A stretch of 64,000 nt of DNA from Paeniglutamicibacter sp. Y32M11 (GCF_019285735.1 NZ_CP079107.1:496001-560000); one strand, 5' to 3'. Counted from the stretch's first letter, positions 22,869 to 32,701 are shown. Notes: generated by a model not told the origin, from the sequence alone. A program made the numbers and translations.

Positions 22869-24185
22869 ATGACGGGAAATAACACACCCGGTGCACGCCT
22901 CACGCGCCGAACCTTCACCTTGGGCGCAGTGGGTGCCCTCTCGGCACTGGCGCTGACCGCGTGCGGTGGTTCGGGCACCCCGGCCGCCAGCACGGCCGCC
23001 GCAACCACCAGTGCTGCAGCATCGGTCCCGGCGACCGGCGCCAGCCTCACCATGTGGGTAGACGCGGAACGCGCACCGGCATTGAAGTCCATCGCCGCCA
23101 AGTTCAAGACGGAAAAGGGCATCGACGTCAAGCTGGTTGTTAAAGACTTCGCCGCCGTCCGCGATGACTTCATCACTCAGGCGCCCACCGGTAAGGGCCC
23201 GGACATCATGGTCGGTCCCCACGACTGGTTAGGAAAACTGGTCCAGAACGGTGTCGTCGCTCCCGTCCAGCTGGGTGACAAGAGTACACAATTCGCCGAA
23301 AGCTCCATCAAGGCCATGACCTATGACGGCCAGACCTACGGGGTGCCATACTCCATCGAGAACGTCGCATTGGTCCGCAACACCGCATTGGTTCCCGAAG
23401 CAAAAACCACCTTGGATGACGTCCTGGCCGAGGGCAAGAAGGCTGTCACCGCGGGGGATGCCAAGTTCCCCTTCCTGGTGGGCCTTGATCCCAAGCAGGC
23501 AGATCCCTACCACCTCTACCCCCTGCAGACATCACTGGGTTCACAGGTCTTCGCGCAGAACGAGGACGGCAGCTACGACTCCTCGAAGCTTTTGTTGGAC
23601 AGCGAAGGTGGCAAGAAGTTCGCTCAGCTTTTGGCAGACCTTGGTGATAAGGGTTCTAAGGTCCTGAACTCCAACATCACCGGCGACATTGCCAAGGAAA
23701 AGTTCCTGGCAGGGGAGTCACCGTACTTCCTCACCGGCCCGTGGAATGTCCCGGACATCGAGGCCAAGGGTATCAAGTTTGCTATTGACCCGCTGCCGGC
23801 CGCGGGAGATCAGCCGGCTCAGCCGTTCATTGGTGTTAACGGCTTCTTCATCTCCGCCAAGTCCACCAACGCGCTGGCCGCCAACGAATTTGTGGTCAAC
23901 TACCTCACTCAGGAGCAGGCGCAGGACGAACTGTTCAAGGTTGGCGGACGCCCACCGGCACTCACCGCATCCTTCGAAACCGCAGCCAGCGACCCGGTAG
24001 TCAAGGCCTTTGGCGAGATCGGCGCCAACGGCGTACCCATGCCGGCAGTCCCGGCCATGGACGCGGTCTGGGCAGACTGGGGCGGAACCGAACTGAACCT
24101 CATCAAGGGCAAGGAAGCCGATCCGGCCGCCGCATGGTCCAAGATGGCTGCCAACATTGAAAAGAAGATCGCCAGCAGCAAGTAG
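22869..24185 (+). CDS. Maltose/maltodextrin-type ABC transporter substrate-binding lipoprotein (MalE-like)
   Basis: A 438-residue extracellular sugar-binding lipoprotein. The N-terminus has a twin-arginine-like RR at 13-14 and lipobox LTAC (Cys32), then a Ser/Thr/Ala-rich linker. The mature part follows MalE architecture: LTMWVDAERAPALKSIA, KGPDIMVGPHDWLG, TYGVPYSIENVALVRN and MTGPWN-like FLTGPWNVPD. Ribosome-binding site AAAGAGGA precedes the ATG. It starts the malE-malF-malG-GH13 operon, divergent from the alpha-glucosidase unit. Maltodextrin specificity is inferred from sequence type and from neighbouring maltodextrin-cleaving enzymes. Confidence 0.9.
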   Translation: MTGNNTPGARLTRRTFTLGAVGALSALALTACGGSGTPAASTAAATTSAAASVPATGASLTMWVDAERAPALKSIAAKFKTEKGIDVKLVVKDFAAVRDDFITQAPTGKGPDIMVGPHDWLGKLVQNGVVAPVQLGDKSTQFAESSIKAMTYDGQTYGVPYSIENVALVRNTALVPEAKTTLDDVLAEGKKAVTAGDAKFPFLVGLDPKQADPYHLYPLQTSLGSQVFAQNEDGSYDSSKLLLDSEGGKKFAQLLADLGDKGSKVLNSNITGDIAKEKFLAGESPYFLTGPWNVPDIEAKGIKFAIDPLPAAGDQPAQPFIGVNGFFISAKSTNALAANEFVVNYLTQEQAQDELFKVGGRPPALTASFETAASDPVVKAFGEIGANGVPMPAVPAMDAVWADWGGTELNLIKGKEADPAAAWSKMAANIEKKIASSK

Positions 24186-24212
24186 CTAGTTCGCAGTAAA
24201 CAGGTCCGCAAT

Positions 24213-24244
24213 GGTGGGGGCGGGCCGAATCGGCCCGCCCCACC
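24213..24244 (+). promoter_or_regulatory. Intercistronic stem-loop between malE-like and malF-like genes
   Basis: A 14-bp GC-rich stem (24213-24227 with 24231-24244, one bulge) with an AAT loop lies 28 bases after the malE stop. No T run follows. In sugar ABC operons such stems protect the binding-protein message from 3' decay or partly terminate, giving more binding protein than permease; that role is inferred here. Confidence 0.6.
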
Positions 24245-24308
24245 GCTGCCCACACCAAAAACCTCCGCCGCGCGGCGGCAGAGCGCATCAAGAAAGTTGT
24301 TGGACCAC

Positions 24309-25922
24309 ATGGTAGAAATCGAAGAAAAGTCGGGTGTAAAGACCGGGCGCCGGGATGAAACGCCAGCACGTAAGAAGGACCGGAGCCCCGATTCGCTCAG
24401 CGGCATTCTGGCCAAGATCGTGCTGTTGGGCCTGACCGACGCAGTGGCCGCCTTCGTGCTCTTCCAACTGATGCTCTCCGGCGAATGGCTGATCTTTGTC
24501 ATCTCGTTGATCACCACATTCGTCATCAACTGGATCTACCTGCGTCGGGGCGGCCTACCGGCCAAGTACCTGGCACCAGGAGTCATCTTCCTGCTGATCT
24601 TCCAGGTCTTCGTGATGATCTTCTCCACGTACATCGCGTTCACCAACTACGGGGACGGGCACAACTCCACCAAGGCCGACGCGATCGCCTCGATCCAGCT
24701 CTCGGCCTCCGAGCGAGTTCCCGATTCCCCGCAATTCCCCACCTCCGTGCTGGAAAAGGGAGGCAAATACTTCCTGCTGGTCACCACCCCCGATGGCGAG
24801 GCCAAACTCGGCGGTGCAGATACCCCGCTAGCCATCGTGAGCCCATCCGTGAGCGGCCCCACGGGAGCCGCCGCGGGCGTTGAGGGCTACAACACGCTGG
24901 ACTTCACCACGTTGCTGGCCCACCAGCAAGAAATCACCGCCCTCACCGTGCCACTGAGCGAGAACCCGGAAGACGGTGCGCTGAAAACCGCCGATGGGTC
25001 CACCTCCTATGTGTACACACCCAAGCTGAAGTACGACGAGGCAGCCGATACCTTCACCGACACCACCACCGGTGTCATCTACACGGATAACGGCCGCGGC
25101 TCCTTTGCCGCGCAAGACGGCAGCGCACTGAATACCGGCTGGAAGGTGAACGTGGGACTGGATAACTTCCAGCGTGCCTTCACCGACGAAAACCTGCAAG
25201 GACCCCTGCTGAAGGTCATCCTCTGGACCTTCGCCTTCGCCATCCTCTCGGTGGCCACCACGTTCGCCCTGGGCCTGTTTCTGGCCATTACCTTCAACAA
25301 AAAGGATCTGAAGGGGCAAAAGATCTACCGGATCCTGATGATCCTTCCCTATGCCTTCCCCGCATTCCTCTCCGGATTGGTGTGGTCGGGCCTGTTGAAC
25401 CCCGAATTTGGGTTTATCAACAACGCCCTGCTGGGCGGCGCACAAATTCCCTGGCTCACCGACCCGGTGCTATCGAAAATATCTGTGCTCGTGGTGAACC
25501 TGTGGCTGGGCTACCCCTACATGTTCTTGGTCTGCACCGGCGCGTTGCAGTCATTGCCCGAGGAAGTGGACGAGGCGGCCCGCATGGACGGGGCAGGAGT
25601 CTGGAAGATCTTCACCGCCATCAAACTGCCGCTGTTGCTGGTTTCCCTGGCACCACTGTTGATTTCCTCCTTCGCCTTCAACTTCAACAACTTCAACGTC
25701 ATCTACATGCTCACCGGCGGTGGCCCACGCTTTGACGGGACCACCTTCGACATCGGCTCCACCGACATCCTGATCACGATGGTCTACAAGATCGCTTTTG
25801 GTACCGGAACCGGCCGCGACTACGGATTGGCCAGCGCGCTGGCCATCATCATCTTCATCATTGTTGCCGCCGTTTCGGCGCTGAGCTTCAAGAAGACCAA
25901 GGCACTGGAGGATCTGAACTAA
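24309..25922 (+). CDS. Maltose-type ABC transporter permease (MalF-like)
   Basis: A 537-residue inner-membrane permease. Like E. coli MalF and unlike most 300-residue sugar permeases, it has extra N-terminal helices and a large extracytoplasmic insert (about residues 110-280) comparable to the MalF P2 domain that touches the binding protein. The EAA loop for the ATPase is EEVDEAARMDGAGVWKIF. An in-frame TTG at 24297 is an alternative start; ATG 24309 is preferred. The stop overlaps the next gene by one base, indicating coupling with malG. Confidence 0.9.
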   Translation: MVEIEEKSGVKTGRRDETPARKKDRSPDSLSGILAKIVLLGLTDAVAAFVLFQLMLSGEWLIFVISLITTFVINWIYLRRGGLPAKYLAPGVIFLLIFQVFVMIFSTYIAFTNYGDGHNSTKADAIASIQLSASERVPDSPQFPTSVLEKGGKYFLLVTTPDGEAKLGGADTPLAIVSPSVSGPTGAAAGVEGYNTLDFTTLLAHQQEITALTVPLSENPEDGALKTADGSTSYVYTPKLKYDEAADTFTDTTTGVIYTDNGRGSFAAQDGSALNTGWKVNVGLDNFQRAFTDENLQGPLLKVILWTFAFAILSVATTFALGLFLAITFNKKDLKGQKIYRILMILPYAFPAFLSGLVWSGLLNPEFGFINNALLGGAQIPWLTDPVLSKISVLVVNLWLGYPYMFLVCTGALQSLPEEVDEAARMDGAGVWKIFTAIKLPLLLVSLAPLLISSFAFNFNNFNVIYMLTGGGPRFDGTTFDIGSTDILITMVYKIAFGTGTGRDYGLASALAIIIFIIVAAVSALSFKKTKALEDLN

Positions 25923-26830
25923 TGAGCACTCAGAAAATTGCGTTATCCGGATCCATGGCCCAGGCCAACAAACAAGGTTTCGGTCGCTGGTTCGCCACCA
26001 AGGGATGGCGACACCTGATCGCCATCGCCGCCACCATCTTTTCCATCTTCCCGCTGCTCTATGTGCTCTCCGCGGCGCTGAACCCCACCGGGACCATGGC
26101 CGGGGCCAGCACCATGTTCACCGAGTTCGGGCTGGGCAACTTCCAGGAGCTCTTTGCCAACCAGGAGCGGCCCTTCGGTCGCTGGTTTGTTAACACCCTA
26201 GTCATCGGGACCATCACCTCGGTGGCCACGGTCTTCCTTGGCGCGCTAGCCGCCTATGCGTTTTCCCGGATGCGTTTCTCCGGGCGCCGCGTGGGCCTCC
26301 TGACGCTCTTGCTGCTGCAGATGTTCCCGCAGCTGCTCACCGTGGTGGCCATCTTCCTGCTGCTGAACTTCATCGGAGATATCATTCCCTCCCTCGGGCT
26401 CGGCTCCCAGCTGGGTCTGATCATGGTGTATCTGGGCGGAGCGCTGGGAGTGAACACCTATTTGATGTACGGCTTCTTCAACACCGTTCCGATGTCGCTG
26501 GATGAATCGGCGCGCATCGATGGGGCCAGCCACGTGCAGGTGTTCTTCCGCATCATCATGCCGCTGGTCACCCCGATCCTCGCGGTGGTGGGACTGCTGG
26601 TCTTCATCGGTATCTCCTCCGAGTTTGTGATCGCCTCGGTGGTACTTACCGACCCCGAATCCCAGACCCTGGCCGTGGGCCTCTACTCCTATGTTGCTCA
26701 ACAGCGCAGCGAAAACTGGGGAGTCTTTGCCGCCGGTGCCGTGCTGGCAGCGGTGCCGGTGATGGCCCTGTTCCTCTTCCTGCAGCGCTACATCACCTCC
26801 GGCCTGACCGCCGGTGGAGTCAAGGGATAA
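25922..26830 (+). CDS. Maltose-type ABC transporter permease (MalG-like)
   Basis: A 302-residue six-helix permease with the EAA loop SLDESARIDGASHVQVFF. It begins on the last base of the MalF stop codon. With MalF it forms the channel for the MalE-like binding protein. The operon has no ATPase; the MsmK/UgpC-type ATPase at 30646 is the obvious candidate to energise it. Confidence 0.92.
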   Translation: MSTQKIALSGSMAQANKQGFGRWFATKGWRHLIAIAATIFSIFPLLYVLSAALNPTGTMAGASTMFTEFGLGNFQELFANQERPFGRWFVNTLVIGTITSVATVFLGALAAYAFSRMRFSGRRVGLLTLLLLQMFPQLLTVVAIFLLLNFIGDIIPSLGLGSQLGLIMVYLGGALGVNTYLMYGFFNTVPMSLDESARIDGASHVQVFFRIIMPLVTPILAVVGLLVFIGISSEFVIASVVLTDPESQTLAVGLYSYVAQQRSENWGVFAAGAVLAAVPVMALFLFLQRYITSGLTAGGVKG

Positions 26831-26835
26831 CACCG

Positions 26836-28740
26836 ATGGACACCGCAATGCACAGCATCGATTCCTTGGTTGGACTCCAGCCGCACCACGACGGATCTCC
26901 CGTTTATGTTGCAGGGGGCTCGGCGCCGGTGCTGGGTGAGGAACTTCGCCTGCGGTTGCGGGTGCCGGTCGGAATTCTTGAACCCGAGGCCATCTGGCTG
27001 CGGAGCCTGGAAGATGGTGAACCGCAATTCACCGAGGCCAACCGCATGGCGGGAGACGGCTCCCAGCTGTTTTTTGAAGCCCCGCTGCGGATGGTGAACC
27101 CGGTGCAGCGCTACCGCTGGTTGGTGAGCTATCGCGCCGCGGAGGGAGCAGTCCATTACCGGTGGTTGAATGCCGCCGGCTGGCACACCCGCGATGTCCC
27201 CGACATCCAAGACTTCAGAATTCACGGCGATTTCGCGACTCCGCACTGGGTTAAGGAATCGATCATGTACCAGGTATTTCCCGACAGATTCGCGAACTCC
27301 GGCAGCGAAAAACCCACGGCCGAGTGGATGATTTCCTGCGCCTGGGATACCCCGGTGCAGGGTCGTGGGGAGCAGACCAGCAGGCAGTTCTACGGCGGGG
27401 ATCTTGCCGGCATCGAGTCCAGGCTGGAGCATCTGCTGGATCTCGGGGCGACCGTCCTGTACCTGACCCCCGTTTTCCCGGCCGCCTCCAACCACCGCTA
27501 TGACGCGTCGTCCTTTGACGAGGTAGATCCGCTGCTCGGCGGGGATGCCGCCCTGATCTCACTCATCGCCGCGGCGCATGCCCGCGGATTGCGGGTGGTG
27601 GGTGATCTAACCAGCAATCACACCGGTGCCGGGCACCAGTGGTTCACCGCCGCCTATAACCGTCCAAGCGCGCCCACGGGGGAGTACTACTACTTTAATG
27701 CGGACAATAGTCAGTACGAGGCGTGGCTGGGTGTGCCTTCGCTGCCCAAACTGAACTGGAACTCCGCTGCCCTTCGCGAGCGCTTTATTCTGGACGAGGA
27801 CGCGGTGGCAGTGCGCTGGCTCAAGGAACCGTTTAATCTAGATGGCTGGCGGATCGACGTGGGCAATATGACCGGGCGGCACGGTGCCGACGAACTGAAC
27901 CACGAGGTCGCCAGAATGCTGCGGCGGCGCATTGAGCAGGTGCGCCCCGGGGCCATGCTCTTGGCCGAATCAACCTCCGATGCTTCGAACGATGTTCCGG
28001 GGGACGGCTGGCAGGGGGTGGTCAGCTACAGCAACTTCACCCGACCGCTCTGGCAGTGGTTGGCCAAGGACCCGGACCCCGAGGCCTTCGGCTGGTTCTT
28101 TGGTTTGCCGCAGGCCGGACCGGTGCGCCTCGACGCGGGCGACTTTATCGCTACCCACCGGGAAATGTCGGCCGGCTACAGCTGGGAGGTGCGGCTGGCC
28201 AACGCCAACGCACTGGATACGCATGACACGGCCCGGGCGGCCAGCCATATGATCGCCGGGGGTCAGGAGATCGCGGCCTGCGCGCAATTTAGCTTCCCCG
28301 GCATCCCGTTGGTCTTTGCCGGCGACGAATTTGGACTGCACGGTTATAACGGTGAGGATTCGCGCACGCCCATGCCCTGGGATCACCCCGAAAAGTGGGG
28401 AAGTGACCTTCGTCCGCTGTATGCCCAATTGGCCGAGCTGCGCAAGGCGCACCGTGCGCTGGTGGATGGCTCGCTGCGTTTCATCCACGCGGAAAAGGAT
28501 CTGTTGGTCTATATTCGTGAGCATGAGAGCGGTTCGGTGCTGTGCCTGCTATCTCGCGCCGATGCCCCCGAAATAATCCTCGATTTCGGCGTGGGGCTCA
28601 AGCCGGATCCCGAGGCAGTGCTTTTGAGTGTGGGTGATGCGCCGGAGCTGGGGATTGATCCGGCTGGCGCGCTCACCGTAAAAACCTCGGGTCCCGGGGC
28701 CATCTTCCTCCGGACGCCGGCGGCGCTGGGGTGGGGCTAA
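26836..28740 (+). CDS. GH13 neopullulanase/cyclomaltodextrinase-type enzyme (maltodextrin glucosidase)
   Basis: A 634-residue cytoplasmic family 13 enzyme with an N-terminal beta-sandwich of CBM34 type (about 1-130), the hallmark of cyclomaltodextrinases, neopullulanases and MalZ. The catalytic domain starts at MYQVFPDRF (144-152). Nucleophile Asp341 is in GWRIDVGN, acid/base Glu378 in LLAEST, and His463-Asp464 in ALDTHDTAR. It follows malG by 5 bases with an AAGGGA site, so imported maltodextrins are probably cut by this enzyme and then by the alpha-glucosidases. Its stop overlaps the stop of the convergent downstream gene. Confidence 0.9.
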   Translation: MDTAMHSIDSLVGLQPHHDGSPVYVAGGSAPVLGEELRLRLRVPVGILEPEAIWLRSLEDGEPQFTEANRMAGDGSQLFFEAPLRMVNPVQRYRWLVSYRAAEGAVHYRWLNAAGWHTRDVPDIQDFRIHGDFATPHWVKESIMYQVFPDRFANSGSEKPTAEWMISCAWDTPVQGRGEQTSRQFYGGDLAGIESRLEHLLDLGATVLYLTPVFPAASNHRYDASSFDEVDPLLGGDAALISLIAAAHARGLRVVGDLTSNHTGAGHQWFTAAYNRPSAPTGEYYYFNADNSQYEAWLGVPSLPKLNWNSAALRERFILDEDAVAVRWLKEPFNLDGWRIDVGNMTGRHGADELNHEVARMLRRRIEQVRPGAMLLAESTSDASNDVPGDGWQGVVSYSNFTRPLWQWLAKDPDPEAFGWFFGLPQAGPVRLDAGDFIATHREMSAGYSWEVRLANANALDTHDTARAASHMIAGGQEIAACAQFSFPGIPLVFAGDEFGLHGYNGEDSRTPMPWDHPEKWGSDLRPLYAQLAELRKAHRALVDGSLRFIHAEKDLLVYIREHESGSVLCLLSRADAPEIILDFGVGLKPDPEAVLLSVGDAPELGIDPAGALTVKTSGPGAIFLRTPAALGWG

Positions 28741-29006
28741 ATCTGCCGAGCCGACGACCTGGTTCGCAGCAGGCTACGTTCGGTGGTGGAGGTCCCCGCC
28801 GAGAAGACAATGATGGCGACAAAGATGGGTAGGAAGCCACCGAACCCGTCGGACTCAGGGAGTCTGAAATGAAGCAAGGCAAAAATACCTGCGGCCAAAA
28901 CCAGCCAGAGCGCTCCGGCTACAACGCGGATCCGCAATGAAACACCGCTCCACATGGGCACTGTCCCCTCGGGATGTTCTCCAGAAAGTCCAAACCACTT
29001 CAACAT
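28737..29006 (-). CDS. Small two-helix membrane protein
   Basis: An 89-residue protein with two hydrophobic segments (about 26-45 and 55-71) and a basic C-terminus. The ATG at 29006 follows AAGGAGG at good spacing; a codon at 29027 is also in frame but lacks a site. No family recognised. It is convergent with the GH13 gene, sharing the overlapping stop bases CTAA. Confidence 0.65.
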   Translation of the reverse strand: MLKWFGLSGEHPEGTVPMWSGVSLRIRVVAGALWLVLAAGIFALLHFRLPESDGFGGFLPIFVAIIVFSAGTSTTERSLLRTRSSARQI

Positions 29007-29193
29007 CGTCCGATGCCTCCTTCGCATTGTTTTGTCTTCAGCCTAGGCGACCCCGGACGGCAAAATGCGGAAAATGACGATGGAATGGATATATAGGGTC
29101 AAAGTCTAGCCAAAGGTATATATCAAGACGCAGAAAACGGTGATCTACAAGGCCCGCAAGGTCCCATTGGCCGGCTCTGAGTAAGACTATTCC

Positions 29194-30519
29194 TTAGTTT
29201 GAAGGCTCATCGTCACCGAGAACCAACCGGGCCTCGTCGCGACGGTGACGCAGCACCGCCTCCACATAGGAAGCCACGGCCTCTTCCATCGGGACGTTGG
29301 ATCCACGTGCCTCGGAGATGTACCAGCGGTGTTCGAGCACCTCATGGACGATCTGCGCAGGTTCCAGCTTGCCGTGGAACTCGCGGGGGATGGCCCCGGT
29401 GATTCGGTCAAAGACATCGATGACCCAGCGTGCCGCGGCCATCTCCTCATCTGCCTCGGGGTGCTTCTTGGCACGGAAGGCATCAAGGTCGTTGAGGAGC
29501 CTGCGCGCCTGGCCCTCTTCAACGTCCAGTCCTGTCAGCCGCAGGAGCCGGCGAGTATGGTGCCCGGCGTCAACCACCTTGGGCTGGATGAGCAGTTGGC
29601 CGCCATCGGGGGAGGTCTTGAGGCTGATTTCTTCCACGTCGAAACCCAGCTCGTTGAGTCGACGGATGCGCTCGTCCACGCGCCAGCGTTCGGAGAGATC
29701 GAAGGACTCCTTGTCGTTCAGCTCGGCCCAAAGCCCCCGGTAGGAATGCAGGATGTCCTCGCTGGTGGCCACCGGATCAACGGTGTCCTCAATGAGGCCA
29801 GCTTCCATCAGATCCATCAGCTCACCGGCGATGTTCACCCGTGCGATTTCCAGATCGTATTCGCGCTGACCGGAGGATAACTCCGGGTAGAGCTCACCGG
29901 TCTCCGCATCCACCAGATAGGCGGCGAAAGCTTCGGCATCGCGCCGGAACAGCGTATTGGACAGCGATACGTCTCCCCAATAGAAACCAATCAGGTGCAG
30001 GCGCACCAAGAGCAGTGCCTGTGCATCAATGAGTCGAGTCAGGGTATCGCGGCGCAGTTTCTGGGAGAACAGGGCGCGGTAGGGCAGCGAGTATTTTAGG
30101 TGCCGAGTGACAAGCACAGGATCCAAGTCGTTGCCCTCGTTGTCCTTGCGCCCGGTGATCACCGCGACGGGCTCCACGCAGGGGGCTGCCAGTCGGCGCA
30201 GCTTACGCAGCATGTGATACTCGTGTCGGGCCACGTGCTCGCCCGTCTCTTTGATGGCGATCACTGCCTCGCCCATCATGGCGAAACGCACCACGTGCCG
30301 GGAGATGCCACGGGGTAAGGGAGCGAGCTTGTCACTTGGCCATTGCTCCAAGGGGATCTGCCAGGGCAGCTCGAGTAATCCGGGGTCGGCCGTGGCAGCA
30401 GTGATGGACAACGACCCCGCGATGCTCGGGGCGGTGGCAGGTGAATTTTCCCGCGGCAACTTCCCGGATTGGGAATGGTTGGTGGGTTCGTCGTGCCAGT
30501 TGGCGGTGTGTCGGATCAT
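29194..30519 (-). CDS. DUF4032 protein with LPS-kinase-like domain
   Basis: A 441-residue actinobacterial protein. The N-terminal half resembles the Kdo/WaaP lipopolysaccharide-kinase fold: VIAIKETGEHVARHEYHML could hold the ATP lysine, RLHLIGFYWGDVSLSNTLF resembles the catalytic loop (GD-SxxN) and YLVDAETGE the metal-binding segment. The C-terminal half (about 230-430) is the DUF4032 domain. There is no lipopolysaccharide in this lineage, so the substrate is unknown. Transcribed alone, downstream of the MsmK-type ATPase on the same strand. Confidence 0.85.
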   Translation of the reverse strand: MIRHTANWHDEPTNHSQSGKLPRENSPATAPSIAGSLSITAATADPGLLELPWQIPLEQWPSDKLAPLPRGISRHVVRFAMMGEAVIAIKETGEHVARHEYHMLRKLRRLAAPCVEPVAVITGRKDNEGNDLDPVLVTRHLKYSLPYRALFSQKLRRDTLTRLIDAQALLLVRLHLIGFYWGDVSLSNTLFRRDAEAFAAYLVDAETGELYPELSSGQREYDLEIARVNIAGELMDLMEAGLIEDTVDPVATSEDILHSYRGLWAELNDKESFDLSERWRVDERIRRLNELGFDVEEISLKTSPDGGQLLIQPKVVDAGHHTRRLLRLTGLDVEEGQARRLLNDLDAFRAKKHPEADEEMAAARWVIDVFDRITGAIPREFHGKLEPAQIVHEVLEHRWYISEARGSNVPMEEAVASYVEAVLRHRRDEARLVLGDDEPSN

Positions 30520-30645
30520 GGGCGTGGCTGCCGTCTCTTGGAGCGGAAAAACGGGGGGATGTACAAAGGCGGCCGCATCCAGCAGGGGCTGGGTACGGCC
30601 GCCTTCGGCAGTATACGTGCGGTTACACGATGGCTGGAAAAGGTC

Positions 30646-31770
30646 TTAGACCTCGCTGGCCGCCGATGCGTGGGCTCCGCTGCGCGCCGGCTCGGCCAAG
30701 CGCTCGCCGGATGCGGTATCGAAGAGGTGCACGTGTCCAACCTTCGGAGCTACGTGAATGGTGTCGCCCTTGAACGGGGGCTTGCGACCATCAACGCGGA
30801 CAACCATCTGGTATTCGGTGCCGCCCACGGTGGTGTGGCCGTAAACGTAGGCATCCGCGCCGAGTTCTTCAACCACGTCGACCTCCACGGCCAGGCCCTC
30901 GCTGGCGTTGACCAGATCGAGGTCCTCGGGACGAACGCCCAACGTGACGGTGTTGCCCGTTGCTGCTTCGAGGGTAGCCGAGGCGACGGGATAGGTAGTG
31001 CCGCCGAAAGCGACTCCACTATCTGCCACCGGCAGTTCGAGCAGGTTCATGGCGGGGGAGCCGATGAAGCCTGCAACAAAGACATTCTGCGGGGTGTCAT
31101 AGAGTTCGCGCGGGGTGCCGACCTGCTGCAGCAGCCCGTCCTTGAGCACGGCCACACGGTCACCCATGGTCAATGCCTCGACCTGGTCGTGGGTCACGTA
31201 GACCGTGGTGACGCCCAAACGGCGGGTCAGTGAGGCGATCTGCGTACGAGTCTGCACACGCAGCTTGGCATCGAGGTTCGACAGCGGCTCATCCATGAGG
31301 AAGACCTGCGGGCTACGGACGATGGCGCGGCCCATGGCCACACGCTGACGCTGGCCGCCGGAGAGTGCCTTCGGCTTGCGGTCCAGGTAATCTTCGAGGT
31401 CCAGAAGCTTTGCTGCTTCCTGGACGCGACGGGCACGTTCTTCCTTGTCGATACCGGCGATCTTCAGGGCGAAGCCCATGTTGTCTGCCACGGACATGTG
31501 CGGGTACAGCGCATAGTTCTGGAAAACCATCGCGATGTCGCGGTCCTTGGGCGGGACGTTGGTGACGTCGCGGTCACCGATGAGGATACGACCGGAGTTG
31601 ACGTCCTCGAGGCCGGCGAGCATGCGCAGCGTCGTGGACTTTCCGCAGCCCGAAGGGCCAACAAGAACCAGGAATTCGCCATCGGCGATTTCGAGGGAAA
31701 TCTTATCTACCGAGGGCTTGGTGGCTCCGGGGTAAATGCGGGTGGCTTGGTCAAAAGTTACTGATGCCAT
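30646..31770 (-). CDS. Sugar ABC transporter ATP-binding protein (MsmK/UgpC type)
   Basis: A 374-residue ATPase of the MalK/UgpC/MsmK group that energises carbohydrate importers. Walker A is GPSGCGKST (38-46), signature LSGGQ (136-140) and Walker B VFLMDEP (156-162). The C-terminal OB-type regulatory domain (about 240-374) is characteristic. In actinobacteria a single such ATPase often serves several sugar importers; its position 4 kb from MalEFG, which lack an ATPase, supports that shared role. It is transcribed on its own from the minus strand. Confidence 0.92.
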   Translation of the reverse strand: MASVTFDQATRIYPGATKPSVDKISLEIADGEFLVLVGPSGCGKSTTLRMLAGLEDVNSGRILIGDRDVTNVPPKDRDIAMVFQNYALYPHMSVADNMGFALKIAGIDKEERARRVQEAAKLLDLEDYLDRKPKALSGGQRQRVAMGRAIVRSPQVFLMDEPLSNLDAKLRVQTRTQIASLTRRLGVTTVYVTHDQVEALTMGDRVAVLKDGLLQQVGTPRELYDTPQNVFVAGFIGSPAMNLLELPVADSGVAFGGTTYPVASATLEAATGNTVTLGVRPEDLDLVNASEGLAVEVDVVEELGADAYVYGHTTVGGTEYQMVVRVDGRKPPFKGDTIHVAPKVGHVHLFDTASGERLAEPARSGAHASAASEV

Positions 31771-31826
31771 GGGGTAGCAAACCTTTCACGGGCAGGTACG
31801 TGCCCGACGATCCGTAGTGAATGGAA

Positions 31827-32609
31827 TCACAAGCTTCTCATATCTAGGATCATTTCCAAAAGGGCTGGCAATTCTCCTGGCCCATTAAGACGGAATTGTG
31901 CCTTCGATTTACCAGAGCCAATCTTTACCCCAATATCTCCGGGGCGCAAAGCGGCAAAGGCATCTTCGTCGGTGACATCGTCACCGGCGAAGATGACGGT
32001 GGAAGCATCTGCCACCTCGCGCAGCCAATTCAGTCCGTCACCCTTGGTTCCGGCCAGCACGCTGGCCTCCAGAACGGCCTTGCCGTCCAGTGCCTGAAGG
32101 TTATTGATGCCCTCGAGCCGCTCGTGGGCCGCGCGCAAGGCGGCGCTAGCAACCGCCGGTGTCGACTGTCGGACGTGCAGAACTATCGACGCTGGCTTGT
32201 ATTCAAGCGTGGTTTTCGGATGTGCGGCACTGATATCCGTCAAGATGCTTGTAGCTTGCGCGAGGGCGCTTTCCTGCGCGGCGCTGAGGTCGATGTTCTC
32301 ATCTTCGGCGCCGAACTCCTCCGGAGCCCAGCGCTCGGTGCCGTGACTGCCGACCAACAAGGTGGCCTCCGGCGGATTACCCACCGCGCGCAGGGACGCC
32401 AGATCACGTCCGGAGATCAACGCGGTGATGGTGTTCTCTAGTTTGGACAATTCCGCCAGTGCCTCGGCCGCCGCTGGCAACGGGCGCGCATCTTCGGGAC
32501 GGTCAACCAGCGGAGCTAAAGTTCCGTCAAAATCCAAGGCGACCAGCAAGATCTGAGTATTTGCCAATGATTCGATGGCATCGGCGAGATCGGGAGAGAT
32601 GGGACCCAT
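31827..32609 (-). CDS. otsB: Trehalose-6-phosphate phosphatase
   Basis: A 260-residue HAD-superfamily phosphatase that converts trehalose 6-phosphate to trehalose. Motif I is ALDFDGTLAPL (about 23-33), with a Thr/Ser motif in TALISGRDL and a late metal-binding motif VIFAGDDVTDEDAF. It lies downstream of otsA on the same strand, but a strong terminator between them suggests separate transcription. With otsA it makes trehalose for osmotic or desiccation stress or glycolipid synthesis. Confidence 0.93.
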   Translation of the reverse strand: MGPISPDLADAIESLANTQILLVALDFDGTLAPLVDRPEDARPLPAAAEALAELSKLENTITALISGRDLASLRAVGNPPEATLLVGSHGTERWAPEEFGAEDENIDLSAAQESALAQATSILTDISAAHPKTTLEYKPASIVLHVRQSTPAVASAALRAAHERLEGINNLQALDGKAVLEASVLAGTKGDGLNWLREVADASTVIFAGDDVTDEDAFAALRPGDIGVKIGSGKSKAQFRLNGPGELPALLEMILDMRSL

Positions 32610-32701
32610 GATTAGTCAGCCGGTCCTTTCGTACAGGGAAATGGGGGAAGAGCTCATAAAGTCGAGCCGTTGTGAGGGCCGGGCGGTCCAGCGCCCCGAG
32701 A

